Shown here: positions 9,201-16,195 of the stretch, piece by piece
Numbering within the stretch: position 1 is the stretch's first letter
How the letters are laid out: each line of letters opens with the position of its first letter
Position numbers and translations under genes: made by a program
Source of the DNA: Prorocentrum cordatum
Taxonomy: Eukaryota; Sar; Dinophyceae; Prorocentrales; Prorocentraceae
Direction of reading: 5' to 3'
Assembly: GCA_963575745.1 (NCBI GenBank)
Contig: CAUYUJ010020706.1
Span: 1-64,000, forward strand
DNA: 64,000 bases
The notes under the pieces: generated by a model
The model's database searches: none
What the model was told of the DNA's origin: nothing
Seen by the model: the letters and a program-made list of their open reading frames with translations, nothing else

Positions 9201-11384
9201 CAGCACACGCCCCCGCCAAACGTGGCCGCAGCGCTGCGCCCTGCCCAGGCAAAACCTGCCCCACCTGAGCGGGAGAGGCAGCCGCTCGTCCCGCTCGTCC
9301 TCACGTACACCCAGGCGCACCACAGCGCCTCCCCGCGGCACAGCGAGGGAAGCGCCCACCACATCAGCCCCCGCCCCGACGCTGTCGACCCTGACCAGGC
9401 CACAGCCACGGCGGAGGGCGGCACAAGCGCCTCCCGCCAGCCCAGCCCATCACCCTGCGCGGCGCCGATCCGATCCCCGAGCAGGGCGGATTCCGAGCGC
9501 GCTAATGCCCAGGCGACCTCGCCACGCGACCGCCACACGGGCGGGCGCGTCCCGCGCAGCAGGTCCTGCAGCCGCCACAGCTCACGCAAGGCACCAGGGA
9601 GCTCCACGAGCTCGCCGCCTCGCGAGACTCAGGCTGATGGCCGAGCTTCCGAAGTGGTGCCACGCTTCGGTGCCAGCGTCATCGAACCTGGCCAGGTGGA
9701 CCTCTCTCCGACGCCGTCCACGGACCACGAGCCGCCGCTGCCCACCCGCGTGATCGTCCCCATCGACGAGGCGCCGACCTTCGACCCGTACAAGAACAAG
9801 TACCGTGTCAAGGACCTTGCGGCGGGTTTCGGCGGTGGCTCACCGCTCTCACCTCAGAGTCGGGGCGGAGCCCCCGCCACCTCAGCCGCTGCCGCGGCAG
9901 CGGCGGCCCCGCGGGGAATCAGCCCTGTCCGCAACGCGGGCCTCACGGCAGCGGGCATGGACGAGGCCCAGCGCCAGGCCACCGACCGCGCTGCTCGAGC
10001 TGTTCCACCAGATGCTGCTCATCAAGATACTGACGGGGCGGGCGCGCCACCGCAGGACGGACCAGCGGTGTCGCGTGCGCAGTATATGCGCGTGCGTTGT
10101 GCCGCTGCCGCGCCGAGCCGCCGCCGCTGGTTCGCTTTTGCTTTTGTGCTCGGCAGGACGGATCGAGGAGTCGCCTCCCTCTCCCTCTGCTGCCGTCTCA
10201 CCTCTCCTCCCCTCGTCCCCTATGGTACAGGAGTGAGGAGGATTTTTCGAGACAGTTTCATTGACGTTTATGAACCCCCCCTGGCGCAGTGCCGACCATG
10301 TCTCGCCTATACTTCTGGCCTGACGGCGGCTTCAGCCCCGGTCAAGCTAATCCATAGGAACGCCATGAGCTCCTACTGTGGCCAAGCCTTCTACCTGGGC
10401 GAGGGTCAGGCTGACCTACACCGTGCGGGGCGTGCAAACCCCAGCTCCACCGATGGAGACGGGCCAGGTCGCTCCATACACCTCGTCAGCCTAAACATCA
10501 CCAGTCTCTCAGCGAACTGGCCAACCATCACCGCTCTTGGTGTCGACCACAACGCCGCAGTCATAGCACTGCAGGAGACCCGACATGCCAAGCCGACCAG
10601 ACAAGCCATCGCTACCAGCGCCGCCAATCCACACCACGGGGGATACCACGCCAGTCTTGGACCTGACCTGGATCTGGCGCGAGCCCAGCGCAGAGCTGCC
10701 CACGGCGGCACAGACCACACCGTCGTGGGCAACACTGGCGCCTCGGGAGGGGTCGCCATCCTCTCTAAGGATGCCATTGTCGACTCCACTGTCGACGACA
10801 CTGCGCCCTGTATCGTCGCCCTCAAGGCCAAGAAAAGATGGCACGAGGCCTTTCTCCCGCTCTGCACTCAGCACCGCCGCAGGCGGCGACGAAACAACCA
10901 CGGGCCCGCTGGGATCTACATAGCGAGCCTCTACGGGGTTGCTGGAGGAGACAGCGCAGATCTTTTTCGGCTCGCTGACTGCGCCGCCGCAAGGGTCGGC
11001 TCAGCCCCGTATTTCATCTGCATGGACGCCAACACGAACATCGACGACAATCCACACCTGCTGCACATGATGCAGCACGGATGGTTTAACGTCGCTGAGG
11101 GCACACCAGACCACACCATGCACACATACGGCAATATCCCTGACTGGGACCGCGTCACCAAGTGCCCCCGCACTTCGCGCATCGATTATATCATTGCCAA
11201 CCAAGCGGCGCGATCCCTTGTCACCGACTTCTGCTATCTGCGCGACTTGCCAGCGAAGTCCCATGTTGGCCTGCAGGTCACGCTTGACCTCAGTCGCCTC
11301 GACCATACGGCCCGACGCCTTCTTGCCCCCACGCCCTACCCTCCCAACGATGGAGCTCACGAGGGTCACGAACTGCAGGCTTAG
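3219..11384 (+). CDS. LINE copy 1 ORF2: membrane/ART-like/Cys-rich/APE endonuclease polyprotein
   Basis: One uninterrupted frame of 2,721 codons from the first ATG (3219). A second in-frame ATG at 3309 gives MWRLACSLALPSLAGAHP, a convincing signal peptide, and may be the true start. In order: two hydrophobic helices near residues 569-589 (CGCLICLFVATYAIVIA) and 676-698; an ADP-ribosyltransferase-like segment near 999-1055 (FWHGTR, then TYVS...WYA); a Cys-rich zinc-ribbon-like block near 1491-1567 with many CxxC pairs; an unrecognised conserved block near 1661-1822; long Pro/Gln/Ser-rich linkers; and an APE/EEP endonuclease at about 2420-2708. The endonuclease shows LNITSL, LQETR, CMDANTN, SRIDYI and SHVGL, matching the Asn, Glu, Asp/Asn, SxIDxI and His motifs of LINE endonucleases. 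TAG at 11382 ends it just before the reverse transcriptase ORF, which is in another frame. The nicking role of the endonuclease is family knowledge; the functions of the N-terminal modules are unknown. Confidence 0.88.
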   Translation: MYMSMQGYLRMRADMQLLAHRSRRPPGLAIMWRLACSLALPSLAGAHPSSGGAPQHGGEVFLRHAERGTLFYLYDDSIYKYDHCTILDPIVNSTAAAGPCGNGSLGAIVSACTPLSTTTHASKSTPSVASTVVQQILDGDVDTGQARSGGFSPAVVPRYSPTGLTTPLCARGEPEEDPAFWHLMMIRGRLIPCAEAWAPGEDHQDVFWAWLEDCVPYILATLHLPQYDHLFQEDSEDTTDALRQLTAFDMCEDIWYRAGPDRQRTNRNLTRIQGSREYSTRYFGLLLEYQGARAQLVGPEAFTAPLPPYLSRAHALLPRGLPPPDQDALAYLADAILHHPTDMQPLVEAELAAAPMEPLNPPPPAGLAQHATGDQAADDPVSWLLQHIAASDTPLDSFHASDDISNISLGSVHVDDSQDDMETQDRDGTTPPGDTAQRDRDSEPHLGHTSSHSSPPNNSAQADPCAQLNDAEGATAADATSHATASPAHASPRSGGFSPAAALAGPGHPQTAGGSTTPRTSVCRVNVTDSNPSVIDHWQADIDNDPIDDEYPDASGSHELQHSAAASRHCGCLICLFVATYAIVIAMPYKDQIDGYLPTPSRDPSYRQRRRREAAAPGPSVPTTSRRTTTYNVTSALWATLKWTSVKLRDSVSGGASAVGVGLGGVLKWASGKLGAIATGGVVCGLLLVGAKLLAQGAVGHVGARICARALDSSTAQWCLRCCQPSRRPRDEATCTMPCTLADEHDDQHVHSLRHPLLQEHYAAAVAAAVADVTTATTAAIVEVTAAVSRASSVTPRSTSPSPRDGSKSGAAYGNPPTHEDATAHGSDTEARETRECTHVRPWSIFRHADARGSSPDADTQPPRRRARYASPARPQAPSGPGTPHLALKPPTRNLRNTIQRDPAVPVPPTSILNALYQNGFALGNSGVSTEDIKDALRLHDHPRFTHDLTLQALGPWTDIMQRPPNRLTWVLEDSGGNSGETIFPYLTWDLRKPTTDAPTVFWHGTRGDLAARLAASGGHLLPGPRRETKGRTGTNVGRTYVSVHPSLAAWYAVPPHPPYSLEDDTLAWGPIALWMCEATQPPSGENWHNFVKGEAHGARLIYPRVLGLLIRMDWCAPTEAASRCRALPQVFGMGDCAHALHIAGYDHPDLREAAEAHDQEASTRRRLGIAAAWPPPQALYSPEAARAWAKQHYDTEAATRADPNQPRPRVSLRRLQLDPQSLIDLVYTGLQAVPVRGHPEARESRPSGSSPGAASGPPRTYQSGAALGHSPDRSSTTSGADDRRTPSLISAAAALARGHARPRRSASRASRQSGENSTSDYSDIETWEHIVTEVEPTAYHVLAFHVRDVRARVNAPGIEVWLDPGDHHDGAYLPWGTTVMGHRVIDPEVVGRDGWVILHHDHGDTTTKLWAPTQVHVKADDTWRTVMVPADMGPQWIERHADDARLPAEVVRTTGQSWFADVWPLWDRPRPHPDDPGTNEQALPPLPGRWSCLQCRFQCCQYCAARRNTQLGTSGQPTCPDCALSGLRAPMDWSTDYSCNSWTCAFSTDNRDSDTCCLSSRCPHPPSPHSLLDVRATGMPPHILARQFGNAPAHHDLKEPPRAPSGPGGEPPQPGQAGYQGQWYLPPRPRRVPRQGLPDGTRRPPGFTGTGMPEVPSPDQPLWREGYVLFGPHQALKEEFTFNKTVRRPYSLAITNMYRDRVTVRTVCESIAERIHTTRTRWRDVVLYWDAEGGPGPQALDYDMRLCDAMVSRATTEAELNHDRSNRGSFCLYGPAHQRAVNITAISEPQNIDYMEHVRRYSPVGETYPDHAFEHVYRGWQRPDVPTILPDTRPLSRADQQRYQQHQQRIQQRDQRDAGQPSTPRYRSPARVPTGGSTAYGGAAAYYRGPIGARPAAAGAAASSYGHAPHARVHPAVIGYPRALVQAPPRATSPVPGSTRAWGHYSGRHDGTPSNQPAVITPAASAQGAATNRGRTGRPEGWRDANVRAWQPRQHTPPPNVAAALRPAQAKPAPPERERQPLVPLVLTYTQAHHSASPRHSEGSAHHISPRPDAVDPDQATATAEGGTSASRQPSPSPCAAPIRSPSRADSERANAQATSPRDRHTGGRVPRSRSCSRHSSRKAPGSSTSSPPRETQADGRASEVVPRFGASVIEPGQVDLSPTPSTDHEPPLPTRVIVPIDEAPTFDPYKNKYRVKDLAAGFGGGSPLSPQSRGGAPATSAAAAAAAAPRGISPVRNAGLTAAGMDEAQRQATDRAARAVPPDAAHQDTDGAGAPPQDGPAVSRAQYMRVRCAAAAPSRRRWFAFAFVLGRTDRGVASLSLCCRLTSPPLVPYGTGVRRIFRDSFIDVYEPPLAQCRPCLAYTSGLTAASAPVKLIHRNAMSSYCGQAFYLGEGQADLHRAGRANPSSTDGDGPGRSIHLVSLNITSLSANWPTITALGVDHNAAVIALQETRHAKPTRQAIATSAANPHHGGYHASLGPDLDLARAQRRAAHGGTDHTVVGNTGASGGVAILSKDAIVDSTVDDTAPCIVALKAKKRWHEAFLPLCTQHRRRRRRNNHGPAGIYIASLYGVAGGDSADLFRLADCAAARVGSAPYFICMDANTNIDDNPHLLHMMQHGWFNVAEGTPDHTMHTYGNIPDWDRVTKCPRTSRIDYIIANQAARSLVTDFCYLRDLPAKSHVGLQVTLDLSRLDHTARRLLAPTPYPPNDGAHEGHELQA
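3357..3375 (+). repeat. Bulged-C hairpin H2 (ORF2)
   Basis: Outer stem CACC/GGTG, bulged C, inner stem GTCT/AGGC, loop TC. It lies just after the signal-peptide codons. Confidence 0.7.
3653..3688 (+). repeat. Bulged-C hairpin H3 (ORF2), extended
   Basis: Core C-GGCT-TC-AGCC with stem AGTGG/CCGCT below it, then a small internal loop and a further stem GGCACG/CGTGCC. Encodes SGGFSPA. Confidence 0.85.
4696..4720 (+). repeat. Bulged-C hairpin H4 (ORF2)
   Basis: Outer stem GCAGTGG/CCGCTGC with one T.G wobble, bulged C, GGCT/AGCC, loop TC. Encodes SGGFSPA. Confidence 0.85.
5843..5863 (+). repeat. Bulged-C hairpin H5 (ORF2)
   Basis: Outer stem CCAGG/CCTGG, bulged C, inner stem GCCT/AGGC (covarying with GGCT/AGCC elsewhere), loop TC. 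Encodes QAPSGPG. Confidence 0.85.
6955..6979 (+). repeat. Bulged-C hairpin H6 (ORF2)
   Basis: Outer stem GCCCCAG/CTGGGGC, bulged C, GGCT/AGCC, loop CC. Encodes PSGSSPGA. Confidence 0.85.
8019..8049 (+). repeat. Bulged-C hairpin H7 (ORF2)
   Basis: Core C-GCCT-TC-AGGC, one G-C pair, one A.C mismatch, then an eight-pair stem CCCCCCCG/CGGGGGGG. Encodes RAPSGPGG. Confidence 0.8.
9103..9125 (+). repeat. Bulged-C hairpin H8 (ORF2)
   Basis: Outer stem CCCCTG/CAGGGG, bulged C, GGCT/AGCC, loop TC. Encodes PAASAQG, a different codon phase from H1 and H4. Confidence 0.85.
10321..10344 (+). repeat. Bulged-C hairpin H9 (ORF2)
   Basis: Stem TGAC/GTCA and GG/CC around one extra G, bulged C, GGCT/AGCC, loop TC. 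Encodes LTAASAP. Confidence 0.8.
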
Positions 11385-11416
11385 GGACCCTCATCGCTGG
11401 GCGATATCAGGACCGC

Positions 11417-14400
11417 ATGGAGCAGGCCGACGCACGCGACGACGTGGAACGCATGTTCGCCCTGGCTAACGAGGCCAGTCATGAGTACCATCTCACCCGT
11501 CTGCGCGACCTGCCACCTCCACCGCCTGACCACCCAAAAAAGAAGCCCCCCACCATGCACGGGCTCACGCCCATGTTCGAGGAGCGACCAGTTGTCCCCC
11601 GTGCCTTCCCCACCTACGGAGCTTCCACGATACACATGAACCGACTGCGCAAGCTCCATCGGCAACTCTGTGAGCTTCGCTTCATCGGACAGCACCATCA
11701 TTTAGACTGCCGTGCCATCCCGCCGTACCTAGCGCAGCGCATCGACTGCACGTGGACCGCGGCCCGCCTCCTATGTCACAAGCTGCGCCCCACGGTTCTC
11801 CTAGACTTCCCCGAGGCCTGGACCCCCGACGAGCCAGCACCTCACGGAGAGCACCTTGACGGTTTGATCCAAAACCTCGACCTAGAGCTGGCGCGACGTG
11901 CGAACCGTGCCAAAGCTGAACGCATCAAGATATGGGCTGAGGGCGTCCGCGAGCCAAGCGGGCGAAAGGCGGCCATATACGCACGGGCTGCTGACAGCTC
12001 GCCCACGGCGTATCTCCGCACGCCTACCACACCTGACGATACGCAACTCCACTGCGACACCAACGCCTTCAAACCTGACAAAGCTAGCACGGACGATAGC
12101 GACGCTGACACCGAAGCTGGCGGCTTCAGCCCCAGCGACGGTAGTTCGCCCGACACGGACAACGACGAAGACCACACTTGTGAACCACCACCTGCACAAG
12201 TCCCCGACATTCTCCCTGCCAACGCCATTGTTGCTAATACCAAAGACATGCTTAAGCTCATGGTCGACACCTGGGAGCCCATCTTGGGCAGGTACCGCGC
12301 CCGTGCAGGACATGACGCCGAAGCCATGCCGACGTGGGCTGACTTCTACGACGAGTACCGACAAGAGCTGCCTACGCCATCACCAGCTACCCCTTTCCAC
12401 CTCACCGACGACCAACTCATCCACTTTATTCGCACCCGTTCACCGCGCCGTGCGGGGGGACTGGACGGCTGGACTACTAAGGAGGCTAAGGAGTTACCCG
12501 ACGACATCCTTCGCCTCTTCGCCAGCGTCTTACGCGCTATGCAACGCACTGGCACCATCCCAGAACCCCTCCTCCATGTGCCAAACCCGTGCCTCCGAAA
12601 AGGCCGAGGCGAACTCCCAACGGACCAACGACTTCTCTCGGTGCTTTCCGTTTGGATGTATGCGTGGGAAGCGCCAGCTTACCGCAGCCTCACGGACTGG
12701 CGGAAAGGATGGACCCACGCCACGAGCTTTGGCGCTGTCCCCAAAGCTACCATTGGGGACGTCAGCACCTCTCTTGCCCTGCGCATCGAACACGCCAGGG
12801 CCTTACTCCTTCCCTTAGCTGGGGCTGCCCTTGACCGACAGAAGTGTTTCGACTACCTCATCACGGACATCTGCCTTAACCTTGCGCTTCACGCGGGGTG
12901 CCCCCAAGACATCGTTACTGTCCGCAGAAACTTCTACAGTCGCCACAAACGCTACATCCGCATGAACGGAGCGTACTCTAAGGAATTGGCCAGGACCAAC
13001 GGTCATCTCCAGGGAAGCTCTTGGTCCCTGGACGACATTAAGCTGCTCATGTGTGTGTGGACCAAGAGACAGCATCGATACGTTCCGCGATCACTCAGCA
13101 CTACCTTTGTTGACGACAGCAACTCCACTACTCACACCGCGCCTGAGTTGCAGAAATCTCTTGATGAAACCGCCAAGTTTGATCGATTTTCAGGTCAACG
13201 CATTCACCCTGGCAAAGTGGCGGGGTGGGCGCTCACCGACGAGCTTCACGCCGCCGTTACCCAGCTCACTCTGGCGGAACGGCCCTTACGCGTGGTCGAC
13301 TCCTTCAAGCTCGTCGGGAGTTACATCAACGCCGAGGCAGCGCCGGCTCCAGCCGCGCTTAACCTCACGGCCACCGCTGACGCCCGTGTTCGGAGGGCGA
13401 CTAGTCGCCTGCCGCGCATTGGCAAGCTCCCATCGCCGATGCTTATTAAGGCGCGGCACGCCCGTTCCCTTGCTGCCAGCGTCTGTACCACGGGCACCGA
13501 CATTCAAGCCCCATCAGGCCCCGTCAAAACTGCCTACAACCATGCCCTTAAGGCGGCTATCCGCCCCAAGGGAAACAAGTGGGTCGAGTTTTGGACTCTC
13601 ATGGCCGTGTGCGTCCCAGGACACGCCCTGGAGATTGACGCCATCACGCAGCGTGAAGTTTTCCTGTGTCTGCGGCGACAGGTTAATCGCGACGCTACAC
13701 TCTGCGGTCTCGTCAGGGATCTCCAACACCACGTTCAGACCCTGTTTGGTGGAGGACCTGTCGGACGACTTGTCCAGTCGCTCCAGCAGCTCCGTTGGAC
13801 CTGGCCCACATTTGGCATCATGTACGACGACTGGGGCTGCCAGATCAGTTGGCTGAACTTACCCCAAAACGCCTTCCTTCACATGCTGCGGGCCTCACAA
13901 CGCAGAGCCTTTCTGAGGAGGATCAAGCCACGGCGTCACGACCTTGGATACCTTGCCTCTGTCAGACAGGGCCTCGACCTCTTCGCCAGCACGTGGCTCG
14001 CCCGAACGAAAGGAGCAGCCAAATGCACTGCCTGGCAGCTGGCGCTCCTCCTGAACTACCTGTCGGGCGGGGACCACACCCAACAGCGACGATCCCGATC
14101 AAACACGTCTGCTGACCCCAGCCCCATCTGCCGATACTGCGACGAGGAAGAGGAAACTCAGGAGCACACTGTCCGCGACTGCAAGTGCTGGGCCCGAGAA
14201 AGACTCCCTCTCACCACCCTCATCAGTGACGAGCAGTGGGCCCGTCTTCCGCCGCACACAAGACACTGCGGGCTCTTCGATGAAGACCCAGCCCTCCTCG
14301 ACCTGCAGGCCGACCTCGCGAGGGACCCGCTACCTCAGCCCATACCGCGGCCCCCACCTGAGGGAGATCCTGCGGCTTCAGCCCAGGACTCCTACACCAC

Positions 14401-16195
14401 CTACCTTGACCACGACACTGGTTGGACATGGGTCTACGCTGCCACGGACGGTGCATGCACCAACCAAGCCATCCCATTGCTAGCACGAGCGGGCTACGGC
14501 GTCTACTACGGCATCGACCACCGCATGAACTACAGTGCACGCGTTCACGGCATTACGCAGAACGCACAGCTTGCGGAGACCCTCGCCATTGTCCACCTCA
14601 CGGCATGTGCTGAACGGCCCGTACACGTTTTCGTGGACAACCAGGCGGTGGTCGATGGGTTCCAAAGTATCATCGACGGACACTCACCACCGCAGGGCAC
14701 GCACGTGGAGCTCTGGGAAAAGATCCACCGATGCGTCATGGCCAAGCCCAACATGTTCCGCGTCGAGAAAATCGCAAGCCACCTGGGAGACATGGGCATC
14801 GACCTCGGGCTCATCGGGCCCATCGCGGAGGAGTTCAATCGTCAGGCTGACGCCCTCGCCACAACGGCGGCACGTACTCATAACCTTCCAGACGACATTG
14901 TCGAAGCTGCCAAAACACGACATCGCCAAGCGACCGTGCTTCATGGAGTCGCTGTCGCCATATACGAGCGTAGACACCGCACACTCCCCCTCCCACACCG
15001 CAGGGCTGGGTTTACAGCTGCGGAACTCAACAAAATGGAACCAAACCCCCTGCTGTCTGACCAGGCACCACCCGCGGCTGGACCAGACATCCCACAGAAC
15101 CCGGACGAGCTCTGGGCCGAGGCCCAACGGGCGATATTCGACGAACAGGAGGACGACCCGTTCGGCTTTGGCGGGGGCCTTGACTTCCTAGGCGACGGGC
15201 CAGCCAGCGCCAACCTTGCCCCGTCGGGCACCCGCACGTCGCCCTCGACTCCGCCACTGAGAGCGGCATCGCACCCACATGACAACGCCGCTCACCTTCA
15301 AGACGCTGACGAACAGGAGGACGACCTGTTCAGCTTCGGTGGGGGATCGGACGCTTTGGACGACGGACAAGTCAGCGAAAACCCTGCCCCGTCGGGCAAC
15401 CTCTCGACGCCTACCGCGACTCCGTCCCCGAGAGCGACATCGCCCCCATACGATGATATCGGCCACCGCCAAGACGCCGACGACGACCTGGGTGACCCCC
15501 GCGGACTGAGTGGCATAGACGACGCACCGCCGACACCCCACGCTGCCGACCATGCCGCTCTACCGAGACGCCACCCTTCTACGCGGCCGACCTCAGAGCC
15601 CTCGCACGGCATCATGATTGGCCCCACCGCGCAAACCACTCCGCCCCCCCACCAGCGGCAGCCCGCGGGGGCGGCTTCAGCCCCCCCGCAGGGCACTGAA
15701 CCAGACAGGCCCTCGCGCCCCGTCCGCGCTTCCATCGTTGCTGAGCGAGAGGATGCGGCTCTCCCAACCTCTCGGGGCGTGGCCCTAGCGGCTCCAGCCC
15801 TGGGGTCGCGTGTTCCCCCCCAGTCACCTTTCAAGGGTGACGGACGACAGCGTACAGGGTGCCGCACTACGCTAGTCCACCATCTGGACAGGCGTACCGA
15901 GGACCTCGCCTCTGTCTCGAGGCCCTCGGCCGCTGGCATTGAGCAGCCACCCCTCACCGACCGCGAAACCGAGCTGTCCCAGGCTATGGCTGCTCTCCAG
16001 CAGAGGTGCGTTGCTCTCGCCGCGGACCTCGCCGCCGCCCAAGCTCGCCAAGGCCCTCTACTCCAGCGCCTCCACAGCGCCGGGCGAGCCTTCGCCGAGC
16101 TGCTCACGCCCTCGCCCGATGGTGCCGTGCCGTCACTCACCATCCAAGCTATGCTGTCATCGTTCCGCGGCGCTCCACCTGGTGCCCCGCGCTAA
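11417..16195 (+). CDS. LINE copy 1 ORF3: reverse transcriptase - zinc motif - RNase H
   Basis: 1,592 aa. It copies the element RNA into cDNA by target-primed reverse transcription (family knowledge). Visible RT motifs: ALDRQKCFDYL (motif A, near residue 470), GHLQGSSWSL (motif B), TFVDDSNS (motif C, an FVDD box in place of the usual FADD/YADD, near 564), a Gly/Lys motif D and DSFKLVGSYI (motif E). Near 905-922, CRYCDEEEETQEHTVRDC is a CxxC..H..C zinc motif of the kind found downstream of LINE RTs. RNase HI follows (about 1003-1155) with TDGAC, AETLA, FVDNQAV and RQADALA, supplying the D-E-D-D set. The tail carries a tandem duplication around EQEDDxFxFGGG and ends in a Leu/Gln coiled-coil-like segment. 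The start at 11417 is the first ATG of the frame, but the frame is open further upstream and overlaps the end of ORF2, so ribosomal frameshifting or a lost fusion is possible. Confidence 0.9.
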   Translation: MEQADARDDVERMFALANEASHEYHLTRLRDLPPPPPDHPKKKPPTMHGLTPMFEERPVVPRAFPTYGASTIHMNRLRKLHRQLCELRFIGQHHHLDCRAIPPYLAQRIDCTWTAARLLCHKLRPTVLLDFPEAWTPDEPAPHGEHLDGLIQNLDLELARRANRAKAERIKIWAEGVREPSGRKAAIYARAADSSPTAYLRTPTTPDDTQLHCDTNAFKPDKASTDDSDADTEAGGFSPSDGSSPDTDNDEDHTCEPPPAQVPDILPANAIVANTKDMLKLMVDTWEPILGRYRARAGHDAEAMPTWADFYDEYRQELPTPSPATPFHLTDDQLIHFIRTRSPRRAGGLDGWTTKEAKELPDDILRLFASVLRAMQRTGTIPEPLLHVPNPCLRKGRGELPTDQRLLSVLSVWMYAWEAPAYRSLTDWRKGWTHATSFGAVPKATIGDVSTSLALRIEHARALLLPLAGAALDRQKCFDYLITDICLNLALHAGCPQDIVTVRRNFYSRHKRYIRMNGAYSKELARTNGHLQGSSWSLDDIKLLMCVWTKRQHRYVPRSLSTTFVDDSNSTTHTAPELQKSLDETAKFDRFSGQRIHPGKVAGWALTDELHAAVTQLTLAERPLRVVDSFKLVGSYINAEAAPAPAALNLTATADARVRRATSRLPRIGKLPSPMLIKARHARSLAASVCTTGTDIQAPSGPVKTAYNHALKAAIRPKGNKWVEFWTLMAVCVPGHALEIDAITQREVFLCLRRQVNRDATLCGLVRDLQHHVQTLFGGGPVGRLVQSLQQLRWTWPTFGIMYDDWGCQISWLNLPQNAFLHMLRASQRRAFLRRIKPRRHDLGYLASVRQGLDLFASTWLARTKGAAKCTAWQLALLLNYLSGGDHTQQRRSRSNTSADPSPICRYCDEEEETQEHTVRDCKCWARERLPLTTLISDEQWARLPPHTRHCGLFDEDPALLDLQADLARDPLPQPIPRPPPEGDPAASAQDSYTTYLDHDTGWTWVYAATDGACTNQAIPLLARAGYGVYYGIDHRMNYSARVHGITQNAQLAETLAIVHLTACAERPVHVFVDNQAVVDGFQSIIDGHSPPQGTHVELWEKIHRCVMAKPNMFRVEKIASHLGDMGIDLGLIGPIAEEFNRQADALATTAARTHNLPDDIVEAAKTRHRQATVLHGVAVAIYERRHRTLPLPHRRAGFTAAELNKMEPNPLLSDQAPPAAGPDIPQNPDELWAEAQRAIFDEQEDDPFGFGGGLDFLGDGPASANLAPSGTRTSPSTPPLRAASHPHDNAAHLQDADEQEDDLFSFGGGSDALDDGQVSENPAPSGNLSTPTATPSPRATSPPYDDIGHRQDADDDLGDPRGLSGIDDAPPTPHAADHAALPRRHPSTRPTSEPSHGIMIGPTAQTTPPPHQRQPAGAASAPPQGTEPDRPSRPVRASIVAEREDAALPTSRGVALAAPALGSRVPPQSPFKGDGRQRTGCRTTLVHHLDRRTEDLASVSRPSAAGIEQPPLTDRETELSQAMAALQQRCVALAADLAAAQARQGPLLQRLHSAGRAFAELLTPSPDGAVPSLTIQAMLSSFRGAPPGAPR
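12116..12136 (+). repeat. Bulged-C hairpin H10 (ORF3)
   Basis: Outer stem GCTGG/CCAGC, bulged C, GGCT/AGCC, loop TC. Encodes AGGFSPS. Confidence 0.85.
13339..13359 (+). repeat. Bulged-C hairpin H10b (ORF3, RT domain)
   Basis: Outer stem AGCGC/GCGCT, bulged C, GGCT/AGCC, loop CC. Encodes APAPAA, the third codon phase of the motif. Confidence 0.8.
14368..14388 (+). repeat. Bulged-C hairpin H11 (ORF3)
   Basis: Outer stem TCCTG/CAGGA, bulged C, GGCT/AGCC, loop TC. Encodes DPAASAQ just before the RNase H domain. Confidence 0.85.
15661..15694 (+). repeat. Bulged-C hairpin H12 (ORF3), extended
   Basis: Outer stem GCGGGGG/CCCCCGC continued by GCCC/GGGC across one bulged A, bulged C, GGCT/AGCC, loop TC. 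Encodes GAASAPP. Confidence 0.85.
15783..15805 (+). repeat. Bulged-C hairpin H13 (ORF3)
   Basis: Outer stem CCCTAG/CTGGGG with one T.G wobble, bulged C, GGCT/AGCC, loop CC. Encodes LAAPAL. Confidence 0.75.

Noticed and set aside
10993-11010. GGTCGGCTCAGCCCC as another bulged-C hairpin
   Set aside because: The loop lacks one base and the outer bases do not pair; similar in sequence but not in structure.
11160-11180. AAGTGCCCCCGCACTT hairpin near the expected missing hairpin position
   Set aside because: Different architecture: no bulged C, no YC loop and no GGCT-type inner stem.
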